From contig OZ012685.1 in assembly GCA_963942565.1 (NCBI GenBank), positions 47,456,610 through 47,520,609 on the forward strand: a DNA stretch of 64,000 bases, read 5' to 3'. This stretch comes from Maea johnstoni. Lineage: Eukaryota > Annelida > Polychaeta > Spionida > Magelonidae. The position numbers and the translations under genes were made by a program. This document shows, piece after piece, positions 36,741 through 53,335 of this stretch; position 1 is the first letter of the stretch; each line of letters opens with the position of its first letter. The notes under the pieces are model-generated. The model did not search any database. It saw only the letters and a program-made list of their open reading frames with translations, and was not told the DNA's origin.

Positions 36741-37667
36741 AAGTGAGGGCTTTAGTTTTGCACTCTAATGTTCTATCAGCAGTCGGTCAACTTCAGTACA
36801 AACATCACCGATACTATATATCGGGGGTTTGATGATGTGCTGCAAAACGCTCGATACAACTCCTGTTTGCTATATCCACACCCTAAAGAAATACCCATAT
36901 CAACTAACTCATGCATGATAAAGTCAAGAATTGCTCTCTTTTTATTTACTTACCCATTGCAAATACCGAGTCTTGCTCTCGTGCTGAATAAAGTAGAATA
37001 GGAAATACCAAACCAAATTATTTTCCAAAAGATCGATAGAGGTCTATGAGTATGAGCTTTCTAGAGCTATGGTACCATTTGATAGGGTGATACCCTGATG
37101 GGCAAATAGTCTAAGGCATTTGTCATCGTCTCTCACCATTGACAAAGTTGGTATTTTTCCAGTTTGACAACTGACTTTTAGTCACACTTTAATCTATTAA
37201 GGCAGAAAAAGTAGCTGTAAACGAAAAACTAAATCAACGAATTAAGTAACGTGTTTTTGGCCAAAAGTAAATAAAAAGTAAATATATATTATGGTACAGC
37301 AAGGTTCCTTTCAATTAGACAACCTACTTCGAAAAATGTTTAGAAGTATATAGAATAGTTCAGTTATGAATTAGTTGTTCTTTTCGTACAAGTGCTGAAT
37401 TTATATAAAAGAATATTGCCTAATTAGTTCTTTTAAAGGCAATGCATTTCATGATTTTATTTCATGAGAAACAACTTGTCTAGAATGCTAAAGAATCGAT
37501 ATCTCCACTAGTGTTTTAGCAGGTTATATCCCCTTTGGCATTAAGGTAAGATTAGGTTTCTATGAGCCTAAGGCCAGACTGAGTGACGTACCTAACCTAG
37601 ACATCACTCCCCTACTAGCCCTGGCAGACCTGCTCCTACTACGTCATCCTTTCGTCACGCTATTAAC

Positions 37668-38020
37668 CCTTATCCTGCTGGTGGCTAATTTTGCCGATAC
37701 AAAATGATGCACAAAGGCTGGCGAGTGACTGAAACCCTGGCATATGTATACTCATCTGAGGAATACCAACACGACAGGGTTTGGATAGTTATCAACAGTC
37801 TCTGCAGTCCTTGTCCTTTGGACAAAAGTAGTCTCAGTCTACAAAGTGATGCAAAAGAAAAAACGAAAATGACTGAGAAACCCTGGCACATGGGTACTCG
37901 TCTGATGGTACTCAGCAAGAGCTTTCTTATAAAATGCATACTAACATGACATGATATGGATGGTTATCAAAAGTATTTGTGCTTTGGACGAAAGTAGCCT
38001 TTGCATTGGAAGGGTTAATC
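37668..38020. repeat. TTAACCCTT MITE dimer, right-arm counterpart
   Basis: Reverse-complement partner of 30599-30973, with the same doubled interior. Confidence 0.8.
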
Positions 38021-38109
38021 CTATCTTGTCTTTTATGATCCCCCAAAACCCTTGTTGCGCCGACATATCAAAAACAGCCATTACCGTGACCAAGTCCGTG
38101 CTACTACCT

Positions 38110-38868
38110 CGCACCATATATCTCGCATCAGCCACAGCTAGACCCACTGCCTAGCGTAGTTATAAGGCACACCATAGATCGCGCATCAGCCACAGCTAGA
38201 CCCACTGCCTAGCGTAGTTATAAGGCACACCATAGATCGCGCATCAGCCACAGCTAGACCCACTGCCTAGCGTAGTTATAAGGCGCACCATAGATCGCGC
38301 ATCAGCCACAGCTAGACCCACTGCCTAGCGTAGTTATAAGGCACACCATAGATCGCGCATCAGCCACAGCTAGACCCACTGCCTAGCGTAGTTATAAGGC
38401 ACACCATAGATCGCGCATCAGCCACAGCTAGACCCACTGCCTAGCGTAGTTATAAGGCACACCATAGATCGCGCATCAGCCACAGCTAGACCCACTGCCT
38501 AGCGTAGTTATAAGGCACACCATAGATCGCGCATCAGCCACAGCTAGACCCACTGCCTAGCGTAGTTATAAGGCACACCATAGATCGCGCATCAGCCACA
38601 GCTAGACCCACTGCCTAGCGTAGTTATAAGGCACACCATAGATCGCGCATCAGCCACAGCTAGACCCACTGCCTAGCGTAGTTATAAGGCACACCATAGA
38701 TCGCGCATCAGCCACAGCTAGACCCACTGCCTAGCGTAGTTATAAGGCACACCATAGATCGCGCATTAGCCACAGCTAGACCCACTGCCTAGCGTAGTTA
38801 TAAGGCACACCATAGATCGCGCATCACCCACAGGCCTAGACCCACTTCCTAGCGTAGTTATAAGGCGA
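38110..38868. repeat. 58-bp tandem array, about 13 near-identical copies (right arm)
   Basis: Unit GGCACACCATAGATCGCGCA plus TCAGCCACAGCTAGACCCAC and TGCCTAGCGTAGTTATAA. Most copies are identical; only the edge copies differ. The strong homogeneity against three diverged copies in the left arm shows expansion after the arms separated. Confidence 0.97.
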
Positions 38869-39942
38869 TTTCCCCATAATGCATGGTGTATATCAAACCT
38901 TTTGACTTAATATCGCCCCTAATGGAGGCATAGCTCACTCTATAGTGTATTAGGTACCACCCCCTAATGATTTAGCATGGACTGGCTAAGTGACTGTCTC
39001 TGGTCAGCCCTAATGGGTTAATTACAGTTAATGACAGTGACCACAACACATTTCTTTTCACCTGATGGTGATTAACACGTATGCTGGTGGTTGCTAATTT
39101 GGCCATTACAAAATGATGCAAAAATCTGAAAAATGACTTAAATGTGGGTACTAATATGAGAGATCTCAGCGAGAGCTATCCAATGAATACCAACACGACA
39201 GGATTCAGAATTAGTTCCAAACGATGTTTGCGTTCTTGTTTGTTAGACGAATGTAGTCTCAGCATTGGAAGGTTCGAAGATCCACAATGTAATATTGACA
39301 TTGTAATGCACTATTTTGAGAGTGATTTATTCACCTGGGAAAAGAAGACCAAGGACCAATATTACTATCCCCAGGGATAGTGGATCAAAGCTGTACATTA
39401 TGACTGGCATGCATTCCCAAGCTTCTCTCACAAGCCCCTCTAAAACATTCTTATAGATTCGGGGGGTGTTTTGCAAATAGGAAAATGATCCATGTACTTT
39501 AAGATTCCCCTGTCTCATGACTGCGTAGATCCCGATTAAATCAGGCGTTGTGAAAGAGAATTTATGTCTCCCTAATTGTAAGAGAAACACTCGTGTTGCG
39601 CTCAAAACATCAATAATGCAAAAGACTCAATGTATCAGGATATTCATGAATTCAGGAGAGTTTTCTTAAGAGAGTCTAGATGGCGGAACTTTAAGATAAT
39701 ACAATAGTTTTTGTGAAGTAGGGGATTCACTGTGGCTAAGTGATATAAAGACGCCAACGGCTACAGTACCGGTGTTTACTTCCTGCACTAAATGCACTGG
39801 CAGACCGGACTCACGCATGATACACGATACCACAGGGTAGTTTCACATGCATTCAAGGATAAGTCACGCAATCGGGTTTTCCAGGTGGGGAGTGAACCAT
39901 GAGTAGATTGTGGAGAATCAGAGTATTTATCCTAGTCATCTA

Positions 39943-40199
39943 CAGTGCCGGTATTTAGTTTTTGCACTAAATGCGCGGGCAGACCGGGCGCGATATACTA
40001 TTGGCGCCCAGTTTCCTGGGTATGGGCGCGACCGCATGCCACTGACGTCACCGCTGAACGTATAGCTTATATACACAGCTACATGGGTCATCAATGTGCC
40101 TGGCGTATTGTTATTTTGATATGTACTCCATAGATGTTTGTACAACAAGACGCTACTGGGCGTTAAGTTGGCTGGTGCGGGAATTAAATGTCTTCACTG
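39943..40199. repeat. TA-flanked MITE, uninterrupted right-arm copy
   Basis: CAGTGCCGGTATTTAGTTTT to AATTAAATGTCTTCACTG. Counterpart of the interrupted element 28852-29348. A further truncated copy is at about 39750-39830, absent from the left arm. Confidence 0.85.
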
Positions 40200-41331
40200 G
40201 ACCATGCATCCAAATATAGAATATACAGCCACTTAGGTTTGCTAACATAGTGCAGTGCCAGAATTGGTTATTTTAATATCATAATCTTACTCTTTACCTT
40301 AGTTGTGTTGCTGCAAAATAAATTCTGAATTGAAATTAATAACGTTTGTACAGCCGGACACTACGTCCAGTCGACTAGTGCAGGAATTAAATATCTTCCC
40401 TGTATATCCATCCCACATGGTATAACATATCCAAAAATTACAAAATTCTAAGGACAAAAATGAAACTGGTGCGGGCATCCTTAATACCTGGATCATTTGA
40501 GGGACCAAATGGTAGTAAGAATGATAGAGGAGAATATAAAAAAAAAGAGACAAGCTATCAAAATATATTATCTTCATTCAAACTTCTTGACATGTGAATA
40601 GATGAAATTGATTGGGTATTGATTGATATTCCCCGAATAGTTCAATTCTTTTTCGGCTGAAAAATATTTAAAGAAAGTAGACGCTTTATCTCTATAGTTT
40701 ATTACTACAGGACAAATTGAAATTGGAAGGTTTGGAGTTTGGATTTAAAATCAAAGCTGATTTGAATAACGGTTCGAGTATTCTACTGTCATTCGTAAAT
40801 TTTTAAGTAGACCATATGGCATTAGTCAGGCAGTCTAGGACATGACGAAGCTTAATATCGAGCCGGAAGATTTTATTTATTTATGTTAAGGAATTCATAT
40901 TCTTGTTGGTGACCTTTACCAAACAAACGACTGGTTTTGAAGCCATTCAAAAAGCACCTTGTGAGTCAGGCAATATGGAGAAAAAATATTATTTGGCACG
41001 ACATACTCATACCTTATACCTTATTACATTTCAGACGATTCGCCTTTAAGTAGCAATTTACGATAGACAATTTTGAGTTTTGAAACATAATAGTGGAATA
41101 AAAAGCGACATCACTTTTGTTGAAGTGGCCATACGTTTGGAAATTGTTGTTTACAATGCAGAGCAAAATTAGTGAGATAGCGAATAATAAAGTCTCATGA
41201 AATCTCGCAGGACGGAATAACTCACGTTGCGTTACGGTAATCTCGTTACGGTCGTTCTTACAATGTACGCCGCCTGCGGTGGAGCGAGACATGACTGAGG
41301 CACATGGAGGAATTTCGAGCTGTCATTCATT

Positions 41332-41985
41332 GGCGGGGCCATCAGGCCCGCCTTATCTGGGAAGGTGTTTTGAGATGTACATGGGCAGACGTCACGTGAT
41401 CTAAATCCTGAGGCCGGACTGAATATAATTCTCTATTCTGATTGGTTATAATATAAATGTTGCCTTTGCCGCGGAAAATCGTGCCTTCCTTATTTTAATT
41501 TAGCATTAAGTTTTCAAATATATAAAATATTTTAAGCGGACATAAAGTATATTTTTCAGTATAGGAAGGAAAATTACTAAGAAAAAAAGTATTCTGTGTA
41601 TAGACTAGCGCCAGTCTCACAATCACGTCACTGATTGGGACTGGTATCGCCCACCATCTATTGTTGGCGTGAAGCGGCTTATAGGACTGCCACTCGTCTA
41701 CTATGTGTATAGAATGAAATCAGGAGACTTCGTAACCAAACTGGTTCGTGACCAAACTGATGCGTACCCTAGTAGCTTCGCACCCAAGAGATTTCGAAGT
41801 CTCCAGCTTGCGCCTAGAATTCCGATATTTGTTTTATTTCTACAAAAATGATACAAATCTAGTCATTATAAATTATTTTCCTCTATAATGTTAATGTACT
41901 TTATACATCCGGTTCCCTCACAAGTTCATAAATAACTTGGCCCCGCCTTTTGACTATTGATGCTTTGCATCTACAACCGTACTTG
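41332..41985 (+). repeat. ~655 bp non-autonomous element, right-arm copy
   Basis: Close to 27208-27862 over its whole length and in the same plus orientation although the arms are inverted, so the two copies are independent insertions. Preceded by TCATT. The empty site is in the left arm at about 25160-25180. Confidence 0.85.
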
Positions 41986-42447
41986 TTTCATTTAGCCTGT
42001 AATTGACATCTTATCGGCTGCGGCAGTGGTCCCCCGTGGAATGCGGCGGCTTCCATCTACACGCGTAGATTTCTCCCCGTGGGCGCGTACACTTCACGAG
42101 GGATATCAGAACGAGGCCGGAAGATATGTTCTCTTCCCCGCCACAATACCCAGTGCCTAAGCTGACCTCGTATAAAAAGGACAGAAGACCAGTTATTGCA
42201 TTTACGTATTCCATAGAGCGTACACGTAAGGCTATTTTCGTTTTAATTCAATTACTCGAGAAAAGATGTCATTTTACCAGTCTGGCCAGGAAATTTAATA
42301 GTTGTTTTTAGAACCACCGTGAGGACACCGTCCACATCGCAGCCACGCTAACGTCTTTAAGGAGAAAGAGTGCCGGAGTGATGGGCAGTTAGAGTGATTT
42401 CTCCAACTTAGATTAGAATTAGAGAGAGAAGTCTAATATTTGCCCTA

Positions 42448-42739
42448 GACTAGGTGTGAATAGTAATAGGGTACTATCCGAAGGTTAAAAGCATAAATAA
42501 AGGTATTGGAGTAAGTATAACACTTGGCATCGTATTTATTTCGTTAAATTAACTAAAGATGTAATTCAACGTCAAAAAGTTCTCTTATAACCATAGGTTT
42601 CACAGCTTTTATTGTTTGTTAAGGTTTTCTTCTGACAAACGTAAGGCCATGCTCTCTACCCCTATGTATATATGCCGAAAACGCATATACGTCCAAACGA
42701 ATACAGCAACATAAATAGATATTTGGCAAAAACAGGGAA
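42448..42739. other. No gene recognised
   Basis: AT-rich sequence just outside the right arm, with AATAAAGG and CATCGTATTTATTTCG. No match to the sequence outside the left arm. Confidence 0.4.
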
Positions 42740-43260
42740 TACCCCAGCAGTTGAGCGGTCTGAGGCATTGTCACCGAGCAATAAGTCCTATGCAATTCGT
42801 GGGACTGTCCCAAATGGCAAGGTGGACTAGATATTAAATATATCTTCAGCATTGTCATAAAGCAACACGAATTGAATAGTGGCAATAACGTGGACTTCTG
42901 CAGCAGTCGGGTGGTCTAAGGCATTGTCACCAAGCAATAAGTCTTACGCAAGACGTGGGACTGCCCCGATGACTAGGGATGACGAGGAGGTCTAAATATT
43001 GAATGTCGTAAGCAATGGGATACAGCAACATAAAATGATTTGTGGCAATAACGGGCACTGCCCCAGCAGCCGAGTGGTCTAAAGCTTTGCCACCAAGCAA
43101 TGTCCTACGCAAAACGTGCGACTGCCCTAATGGCAATGGTCTAAATATTGGATCGCACATTGACATAAAGCTGTATCTTAGCATTGCCAAAAGTTCGAAT
43201 TCAGCTCGAATGTTTGAGGAAATTGTCGTTACACGTGGTAAGTCGGTGGTTTTCCCAGGG
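42740..43260 (-). repeat. SINE-derived tandem array, 3 copies, inverse of 12800-13790
   Basis: GTGGTCTAAGGCATTGTCAC-type words at about 42757, 42906 and 43075, about 150-170 bp apart, then TTCGAATTCAGCTCGAATG and GTAAGTCGGTGGTTTTCCC. The last part is nearly the reverse complement of 12800-12900. Confidence 0.8.
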
Positions 43261-44095
43261 AACTCCTCTGTTCTCAGCTATTAACAACTACAATGCAGGC
43301 TGTCACGATTGCAAGCATCCAAATAACAGGTAATGCTTGAATGTATTCAATGGCTGACAAATGCGTACACTTATCGATCAGCTGCAGCCTTACGTCATTA
43401 CGGACGAGGACACATGTATAACACACGTCACCCTCTGCACTATTTGAGTACCGTGTGAATTTTGAAATTGAATATATTCGAAAATGAATGATTAAAAAGA
43501 ACTTATACATGTAGAAATAGAGAATAATGAAAAATCTGAACTATGGATAATCCTCATAGTTTTTCATTTGAGTATTGATTACTTCATATCGGATATATGC
43601 TACTGATGCTTATTCCATATTTGATGGATATCAATATTATTTATTTTTATTATTATTTCTATTATATTTTCTATTTTTCATTTTTTTATTTATTATTATC
43701 ATTATTATTTTTATTATTATTATCATTATCATTTTTTTGATGAATAAGGACACTGTTTATCTCACATATGATAGATCTTGATTTTGCTTACCTTGATCAT
43801 GCAAAGATACTGGTATTGTCAGTGTTTTAAATTCCCGCGATTGTTCATTTGAGTTAAACGGAGAGAGCTGTCCATGTAGGTGTCCATGGAAGTGCCGACA
43901 GTCGGTCCCGAGATCACACATATGTCCAGAGTCCTTGGTGCACACATAGGTCTTAAATCCTGAATGTACACATAGGTCCACAGTCCTGAGTGAGTGAGGG
44001 CACACGTAGGTCCAGAGCCCTAAGTTGTCAGCAGACACGTTTGATGGCCAGGCTGACAGAACCCCTGCAGGAGTCAGGCTCAAGAGTTCAAGCAG
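43261..44095. other. Simple repeats, no gene recognised
   Basis: (ATT)n/(TTA)n at 43630-43740. A degenerate ~36 bp repeat (CACATAGGTCCAGAGTCCT-like) about four times at 43913-44030. A hydrophobic minus-strand frame at 43510-43274 (ending PVIWMLAIVTACIVVVNS) has no recognised family. Confidence 0.5.
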
Positions 44096-44695
44096 CCAAT
44101 GAATTTATGGGTGGTTATATTGCTATCTGCTAAGTCTCCACACCAAACTGCCGCTAATGGCCTGCTATGGTACAAACCCTCTAGTCCCTCACACTCACAC
44201 TGTTATTGTGCACAGAGTGGCGGCAAAATCTGGGATAATCCAACGTATGATTGATCGTTGTCCCATGCCTGACGCCTCTCTTATCCACTCTTAATTAAGA
44301 CGCATGCTCACTGCTCGCGTGTAGGGTATTGGTTTTGCCTATTGGCAATGGCAATTCGGGAACCGTCGACGAACTTCCAATGTGAGAACTGCCGAGGAGA
44401 TGTTATGTTTCGTGCGATACGGGAAGTGACGTCGAGTGACGAGAAAAATGGCCAATAATTACACAGGGTTGCATAAGAGTTGCGTTAGTCATAAGAGGGA
44501 ATATCTCATCATGGTCAGTGGCTGTTATTTGATTGTAGTTCTCCCAGGGGATTAGAGAGTTACTGAGTGCAGTGATAGCGTATACCATAATTACGGTACA
44601 TTCACCGTATGCTGCAAACTGGGAAGGTTGCTGGAGTCTATGTGTTGCAAATCTGTGAAATGATGATGGAAGCATTCACTGTGAATGGGTACAAT

Positions 44696-44733
<38 letters not shown>

Positions 44734-44780
44734 AATTAATGATAATTGATAAAGTATTTGGTAACGTGACCTCTCAATCT
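44096..44780. other. No gene recognised
   Basis: Holds a short (AAT)n at 44696-44731. Nothing else recognised. Confidence 0.45.
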
Positions 44781-44787
44781 ATAATGT

Positions 44788-45270
44788 TCAAAGGCGCTTT
44801 ATAAAGAAAAGTCGGTGGAGAGAGGTGTCCATACACTGGCAGTCAAATAAACTCCTATCGAAATAGCAATGTTTCCAGCCGTGTCTTGAAGCTTTGCACA
44901 TTATCAGCAGCCTTGATGTTGCCAGGAATATCACTCCAAAGGCGTGGTGCATAGGCACACTATGTCTTGACACCAAACCTTTTCCTATTAGTGTGTGGTA
45001 TCTATAACAGGTTCTTAGTGTTTGATCCTAGAGTCCTTGTGTTGGCTTGTTTGACTAACAACTCCCTCATGTAAAAAGGCATACTTGTACACCATTGTAT
45101 GCTTCTGAATGTCAAAAGCAGAATCTTGAACTCAATCTTTTCCCTAATGGGCGCCACTTAAAATCTTTTAGAATTGGTGTAATGTGATCATACTTTTTGG
45201 AGCCACTAACCACTCTGGCGGCATTGTTTTGGACTTTCTGGAGTCTGCATGCATATGTAAGTAGTGGAGT
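44788..45270 (-). mobile_element. LINE ORF2 C-terminal fragment, CR1/L2-like
   Basis: On the minus strand a decayed reading frame gives CRLQKVQNNAARVVSGSKKY then DHITPILKDFKWRPL, the region just after the reverse-transcriptase palm of CR1/L2/Jockey-type LINEs, and later APRLWSDIPGNIKAADNVQS followed by FKTRLETLLFR, the typical ORF2 C-terminus. At least two frameshifts and several stops separate the pieces. The 3' UTR with CAAATAAACTCC.. continues to about 44780. Only the 3' end of the element is present. Confidence 0.85.
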
Positions 45271-46798
45271 TTATCGTGCATCTACTAGTATATAGTGGGA
45301 CTTAATGCATATCGCGACACCAAATTCCACGCACAAGCATATCCAAATATTCAAATCAGTGCAAAAATTAAAGTAGGGCAATCCTTATTTTACATTACTT
45401 TACATTTACATGGGTAATTAACATATAGTTTAATTGTGGCAGGGAGAGTGAAGAAAACGAAGTTCCAAAATCCAAAATTCTGTAATCTTTTCCAAAAGGT
45501 ATATCAATTCAGGTAATCCTTTTAAGGAGATACATAAGCATGAAATGGACAATTGCACGAATGCGGACATCAGGTCAAATTATCGGTGTGTAATCCGTTT
45601 TTCAGATTCGTTTTGTCACTTTGAAACCCACGAAATAACCCCAGGGTCCAGTATGGATCAGCGGTTCACCTTTCTATGGAGAATTGACTAATCCCAGGAT
45701 TGGTATTTCGTACATGATTGCCGTCTTGGGAGCCATTAGGGAGGGACTCTCTGCTAATGGTCTCCACCCATTGTAAGGCTTGCTATCATTAGGATGGACA
45801 CTTGTAGTTTTCCTTTGCCGCTCCGCTAGGATTTGACACGTTAGGCATTGGGATCATTAGTTTGATCATCTGTGTAGCATACAGACCGCAGTATTACTAG
45901 CTTAGTCAGTTAAATCGCCCTTTCCACTTACGAAGACATATTCGTGTAAAACTAAACAGAACCAAAATTTTACTATTGATGTTGTTAAATTACCTTTCTT
46001 TTTGAAGCAATTATTTTTTACATTTTGATTAAAAAGAAAGCCATCAATTATAAACACCTACATGTGAAAGTGGACGGAAAGAACATTTAAAAAGGTTGGA
46101 TTTGCTGATCAATTATAGAAAAGAGCTGTTATGCCTGGTTATCGTTGAATCCAATTCACATCAGTTGACGAAAGACATATATACAAAAGAATATACTTAG
46201 TGTTATACATATAACATACTACACATGATTTAAAACATGTAATTATATTGGAATTGTTTTGAAAGAATTATGTTAAGTATAGTTTATTATGGAATAATTC
46301 AGTGATTTTTGGAATCATGTTAATTCTAAGGTGGGATCACTGCTGATCAATGTTCTTAAAACTATTCCCTGTACATGTTTAGGTCATCTGCGGAAAATGG
46401 TTTGGTGTGTGAGGATTCAGCCTTCCCTACATTTTTCAGCTCTTTCAGCATAGCGGCAAACATGTATTTCCATCGGGGTAGAATTGCTGTATTTGTGATA
46501 TCACATCTCTTTCATGAAAGCGCTTCAATCCATACATAAACGAGATGTAAGAGTTCTTCATATATTGACCATTTTTAGAACGTACTCTTTTGAAAAATGT
46601 CTTTAGGTACAAGTAATAGTTGCCAGGGAGATTGGCGACACAATTTGTCTGGCTCAAATTTTTTCCATTCCTAGTTGACTAGTTGTTAGTTGGCAGTACA
46701 TTGTACTGTAGCATTGTAACCCTACTAATAAACAGCAGGGTATATGAGTTATGTGCAATACAGCTATATATATGTATTATTTCTAATATAAGTCATTC
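45271..46798. other. No gene recognised
   Basis: AT-rich. A 70-codon minus-strand frame at 46657-46445 has no recognised motifs. Confidence 0.4.
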
Positions 46799-47068
46799 TG
46801 CGGGATCTGCTGTGGTCTAATGGCTCCAAAGCGTGAGTTCACCAGTTCCAACCTCCTCTGGATCCCTAAGTGGGTTGACCTGGTTGCTATACAAATATGT
46901 GGCTCTGTAAAGGACTGACTAGGGTCCTTCTGCAACTGAAAGATTTATTGTAAGTATTGGCGGAGAGAAGGGAATTTCTTCCCGGTTCAGGGTTTCTATC
47001 TCGTCTCGGTATGACCTAAGCTGTAGAAAGCAACTTAAAACCCATTACTTCTTTCCTTCCATTTTTTA
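46799..47068 (+). repeat. tRNA-derived SINE with (TTCC)n tail
   Basis: GCTGTGGTCTAATGGCTCC (A-box region) and CCAGTTCCAACCTCC (decayed B box), body AAGGACTGACTAGGGTCC and GAAGGGAATTTCTTCCCGG, tail TTCTTTCCTTCC. Same family as 27893-28146, more diverged. Confidence 0.85.
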
Positions 47069-47586
47069 GATTATTCTGTCAATGCTGGCCTATCTGGCAG
47101 AATACCCAGATACCAATTCAATATGCCTTTTGCATGCATAATAGCGCATTTATTATCATTACTAATAGGAGTTACTACTTTTCAATTGAAATAAAAGCCT
47201 TGACCCCCTGGAGACATTTAGCTCGTATTATTCATTATATAGACAACCTAGTGACACCTGTTGACGACAGTCTACATATAATACGTAGGCGTACCATCCA
47301 GTCTTTCAATACAGTTCCATCTAATATGACAATGCCTGAAGATACGTGTTCATGAGCAGCTACATGAAGATAAGCCTGATTTATTAAGTTTGCTGATATT
47401 CAACTGTCCATCTCCCTCTATCATATAACGTCTTCCTCCACTTCTCATTATAGAACTGCAGATAAGCAAAAAGTCATTTATGTGAAGGAGACGAAGATAG
47501 CAAGATAACTTTCTCATTTCGAAGAGCATACTTGATAGCGTTTGGGTTGTAGTAATATATCAGTAGGACAAACCAAAAAGCAATAA
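47069..47586. other. No gene recognised
   Basis: A 73-codon plus-strand frame at 47134-47355 without family motifs; nothing else. Confidence 0.4.
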
Positions 47587-50734
<3,148 letters not shown>

Positions 50735-50743
50735 GCGAGTATA

Positions 50744-51040
50744 TTTGTACTACAGTTGTCTGCCTTCCACTAGTCGCAGGCCTCGAAAAGTGTAGGTTAT
50801 CTGGCATAATCCACACTACTACTGAAACACAAAGGTGTTACCCAAGGGTATTGAGCAAGAGTGAACAGCTTTTCCCGGCCTGTTATTGGTGGAAGGCATT
50901 CAACTGTGGTACCAGCTCCGTATAGACCCCTGGGAAGATGTGGTGTTTGTGATACCCTTAGGGTGACCCGGTTTCGCCTCGTAACAACTCGGGTATATCA
51001 CATATACCACAGCTTCCTTGGGGTCTATCTATCACATAAA
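50744..51040. repeat. Second copy of the ~316 bp repeat
   Basis: CAGTTGTCTGCCTTCCACTA, TATTGGTGGAAGGCATTC and CTTGGGGTCTATCTATCACA in the same order as 28511-28826. Confidence 0.8.
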
Positions 51041-51557
51041 TGCACATGTTATACATTCGCACCATCTACGCTTTATACAGGCAATCTTTAAATTAGTTGT
51101 TATATTAGAGCACCTGGTAAAATCACCTGCTACAATACAATCTTGTAAATATACCTACCTGATTCAACACCTGCCTTATGTTATACTTAATCATGCTGCA
51201 ATGGCGAGTCGTTGCGAATGTAATCAAGTGCCTGCAGGTGTATGCCTTTGATAATAGTGATAATGGTATCATATCAGTATGACGGCTCTCTGTAATTAGG
51301 TGTGTAATGTGAAATGCGGTGAAAGAAGATCTTTGAAGCTGTAGTTTATCAGTATCAGTATGCAATCAGCAACAGAAATCTGAAGATGTATATGATTAGA
51401 GAACTCTGAAAAACCTTGTTGCTGTATTGCCTGGCAAAACAACAAAGCATCGAGGTTGTATAGGCTCAGTACGACAATAAGGATCAGCACACAAATATTT
51501 TTTTTGTAATGAAGCAAAACAACTCTGAATTGCAAACTGCTTTTCTTACTATTACTA

Positions 51558-51736
51558 CAGGTGAACTTGGATATGACGGACTCAATGGGACCAGGAAAAT
51601 TGGTCCGTCATGCAAAATCCGTCATATACATACATGTATGACGAATACTTGATATGCATCGGACTGGGACCAAGCATATCGTCCGTCATATGCAAAAATC
51701 CGTCGTACAGTGGTACGTCATATCCAAGTTCACCTG
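51558..51736. repeat. 179 bp TA-flanked MITE, pogo/Tigger-like ends
   Basis: Ends CAGGTGAACTTGGATATGA and its perfect reverse complement, TA outside (51556-51557, 51737-51738). Multiple GTCCGTCAT and ATCCGTC words inside form further inverted pairs. Confidence 0.92.
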
Positions 51737-51739
51737 TAC

Positions 51740-52552
51740 TACTAATACCACTACTAATACTACTACTACAATGTTTTCAGTATGTGCTTTGCAGACCCGT
51801 CTCATCTGATGATGCACACACATACGCGCCCATAAAGACCTTTAATGTTGATTGACCTCCACATGACACTCAAGATGCATCTATTCAGCAGATTTTCTGG
51901 GATCTCTTCCTGCCTTGCCTCTAGATACACCCGATATGAGGAGATTGCCAATCCATTACACTGTTCGTGTTGCGAACAGAAGCTCATCATTTTACTACAA
52001 GATGTACATGTATATGAACACTTTTTGCCCCAAACCACTATAAACTATAAGTGTGCAATTGCGACAAGGAAAATAAACTTTCATAATCGCAGAAATAAAA
52101 TAATTTTGCGACCAGTAGAAAAAAAATTACAAATTGAAAATATAACTTCCAAATCGCATAAAATAAAACTCGTATACAGCAGAATAAGTTTAAAAAATGC
52201 CCACTACATAGTCAGTTATAAACTTGCTATTTTCAACATTTTATATTCTGCTATATGTAAGTAAATGAAAATTTTGAGGTTTTTTATTCTCAGTATTTTT
52301 TCTGCAGTTCGAAAGTTTTTATTCTCTGCTGTTTATTATTTTTCCTTTTCTACGCCTTCGATTTTTTTCTGTCACACTTGTGTTACGTGCCAAAAGTAAT
52401 AACAAAGTGTTACTAGTCAAAAGTAACAAGAAAGACAGAAACCAGCAGATTCCATGCCCTCCATAGGATTGTGGTGAAAAGTGGCCTGAAAGTGCCGGTC
52501 AGGCAATGGCAGCATCTCAGAATACTTGACAATCAGAGCTGGCCCACCTTTC
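51740..52552. other. No gene recognised
   Basis: A 139-codon plus-strand frame at 51845-52264 is open but AT-driven (Lys/Ile-rich at its end) with no motif, and overlaps frames on the other strand. I do not call it a gene. Confidence 0.35.
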
Positions 52553-52759
52553 TATAGTTCTGACATTTAATTCCTGCACCAGCCAAACGGACGTTTTCCA
52601 GCGCTTGATTGTTACCCACAAAGCTTGCGAATCAATGCTACATTCAGTTGTGGTTTTATCAATGTATACATGCCCAGGAAACTCGGTGGCAATCGGGGAT
52701 TGCGGACGAGTATTATGTTCTGGCTGCCCAAGCATTTAGTTCGGGAATAAGTATCGGCA
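52553..52759. repeat. Diverged TA-flanked MITE
   Basis: GACATTTAATTCCTGCACCAG at one end and AATAAGTATCGGCAG at the other; interior CCCAGGAAACTCGGTGGCAA as in the other copies. Confidence 0.75.
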
Positions 52760-53084
52760 GTTTAATATATCACAAAAGAATACGAACGATATGCACCATT
52801 CTCTGAATGTGAATGCACCAGTGGTTGCTCCGTATTATTAGCATAGACTGCTCGTCCTAGGCCTTCAGTGCTGATGTGTTATGAATACTCCCTAAAGACC
52901 ACTACATCATCGCAATAATCCTATAGCAGACAAAGAAATCGAGGGAAAATTCATAATCTACCACAGTTAACATATTGATATTGAATCCGGCTCAAATGAA
53001 TGTCAAAAGACATTTTGCATCTCTGTGTCCTAAAGAACGAAGTAAGCATTCTTAAAACATGGCGACCTCAGCGGAATCAAATCC

Positions 53085-53097
53085 TATTATTATTATA

Positions 53098-53160
<63 letters not shown>

Positions 53161-53184
53161 GATACTATTATTGTTATTGTTATC

Positions 53185-53245
<61 letters not shown>

Positions 53246-53335
53246 CAGTAGTAATAGTAGTAGTAGTGGTAGTAGCAGTATCGTTAATATTATTATTATT
53301 ATTATTATCATTATTATTATTATTTTTATTCTATA
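53085..53335. repeat. (ATT)n-(AGT)n-(ATT)n microsatellite
   Basis: ATT repeats, then AGT repeats at 53186-53280, then ATT again. Confidence 0.95.

Noticed and set aside
38110-38868. CRISPR-like array
   Set aside because: No unique spacers, the unit is a plain 58-bp tandem repeat, and the genome is eukaryotic.
51845-52264. 139-codon plus-strand frame as a gene
   Set aside because: Composition is AT-driven, there is no motif, and no splice or promoter context.
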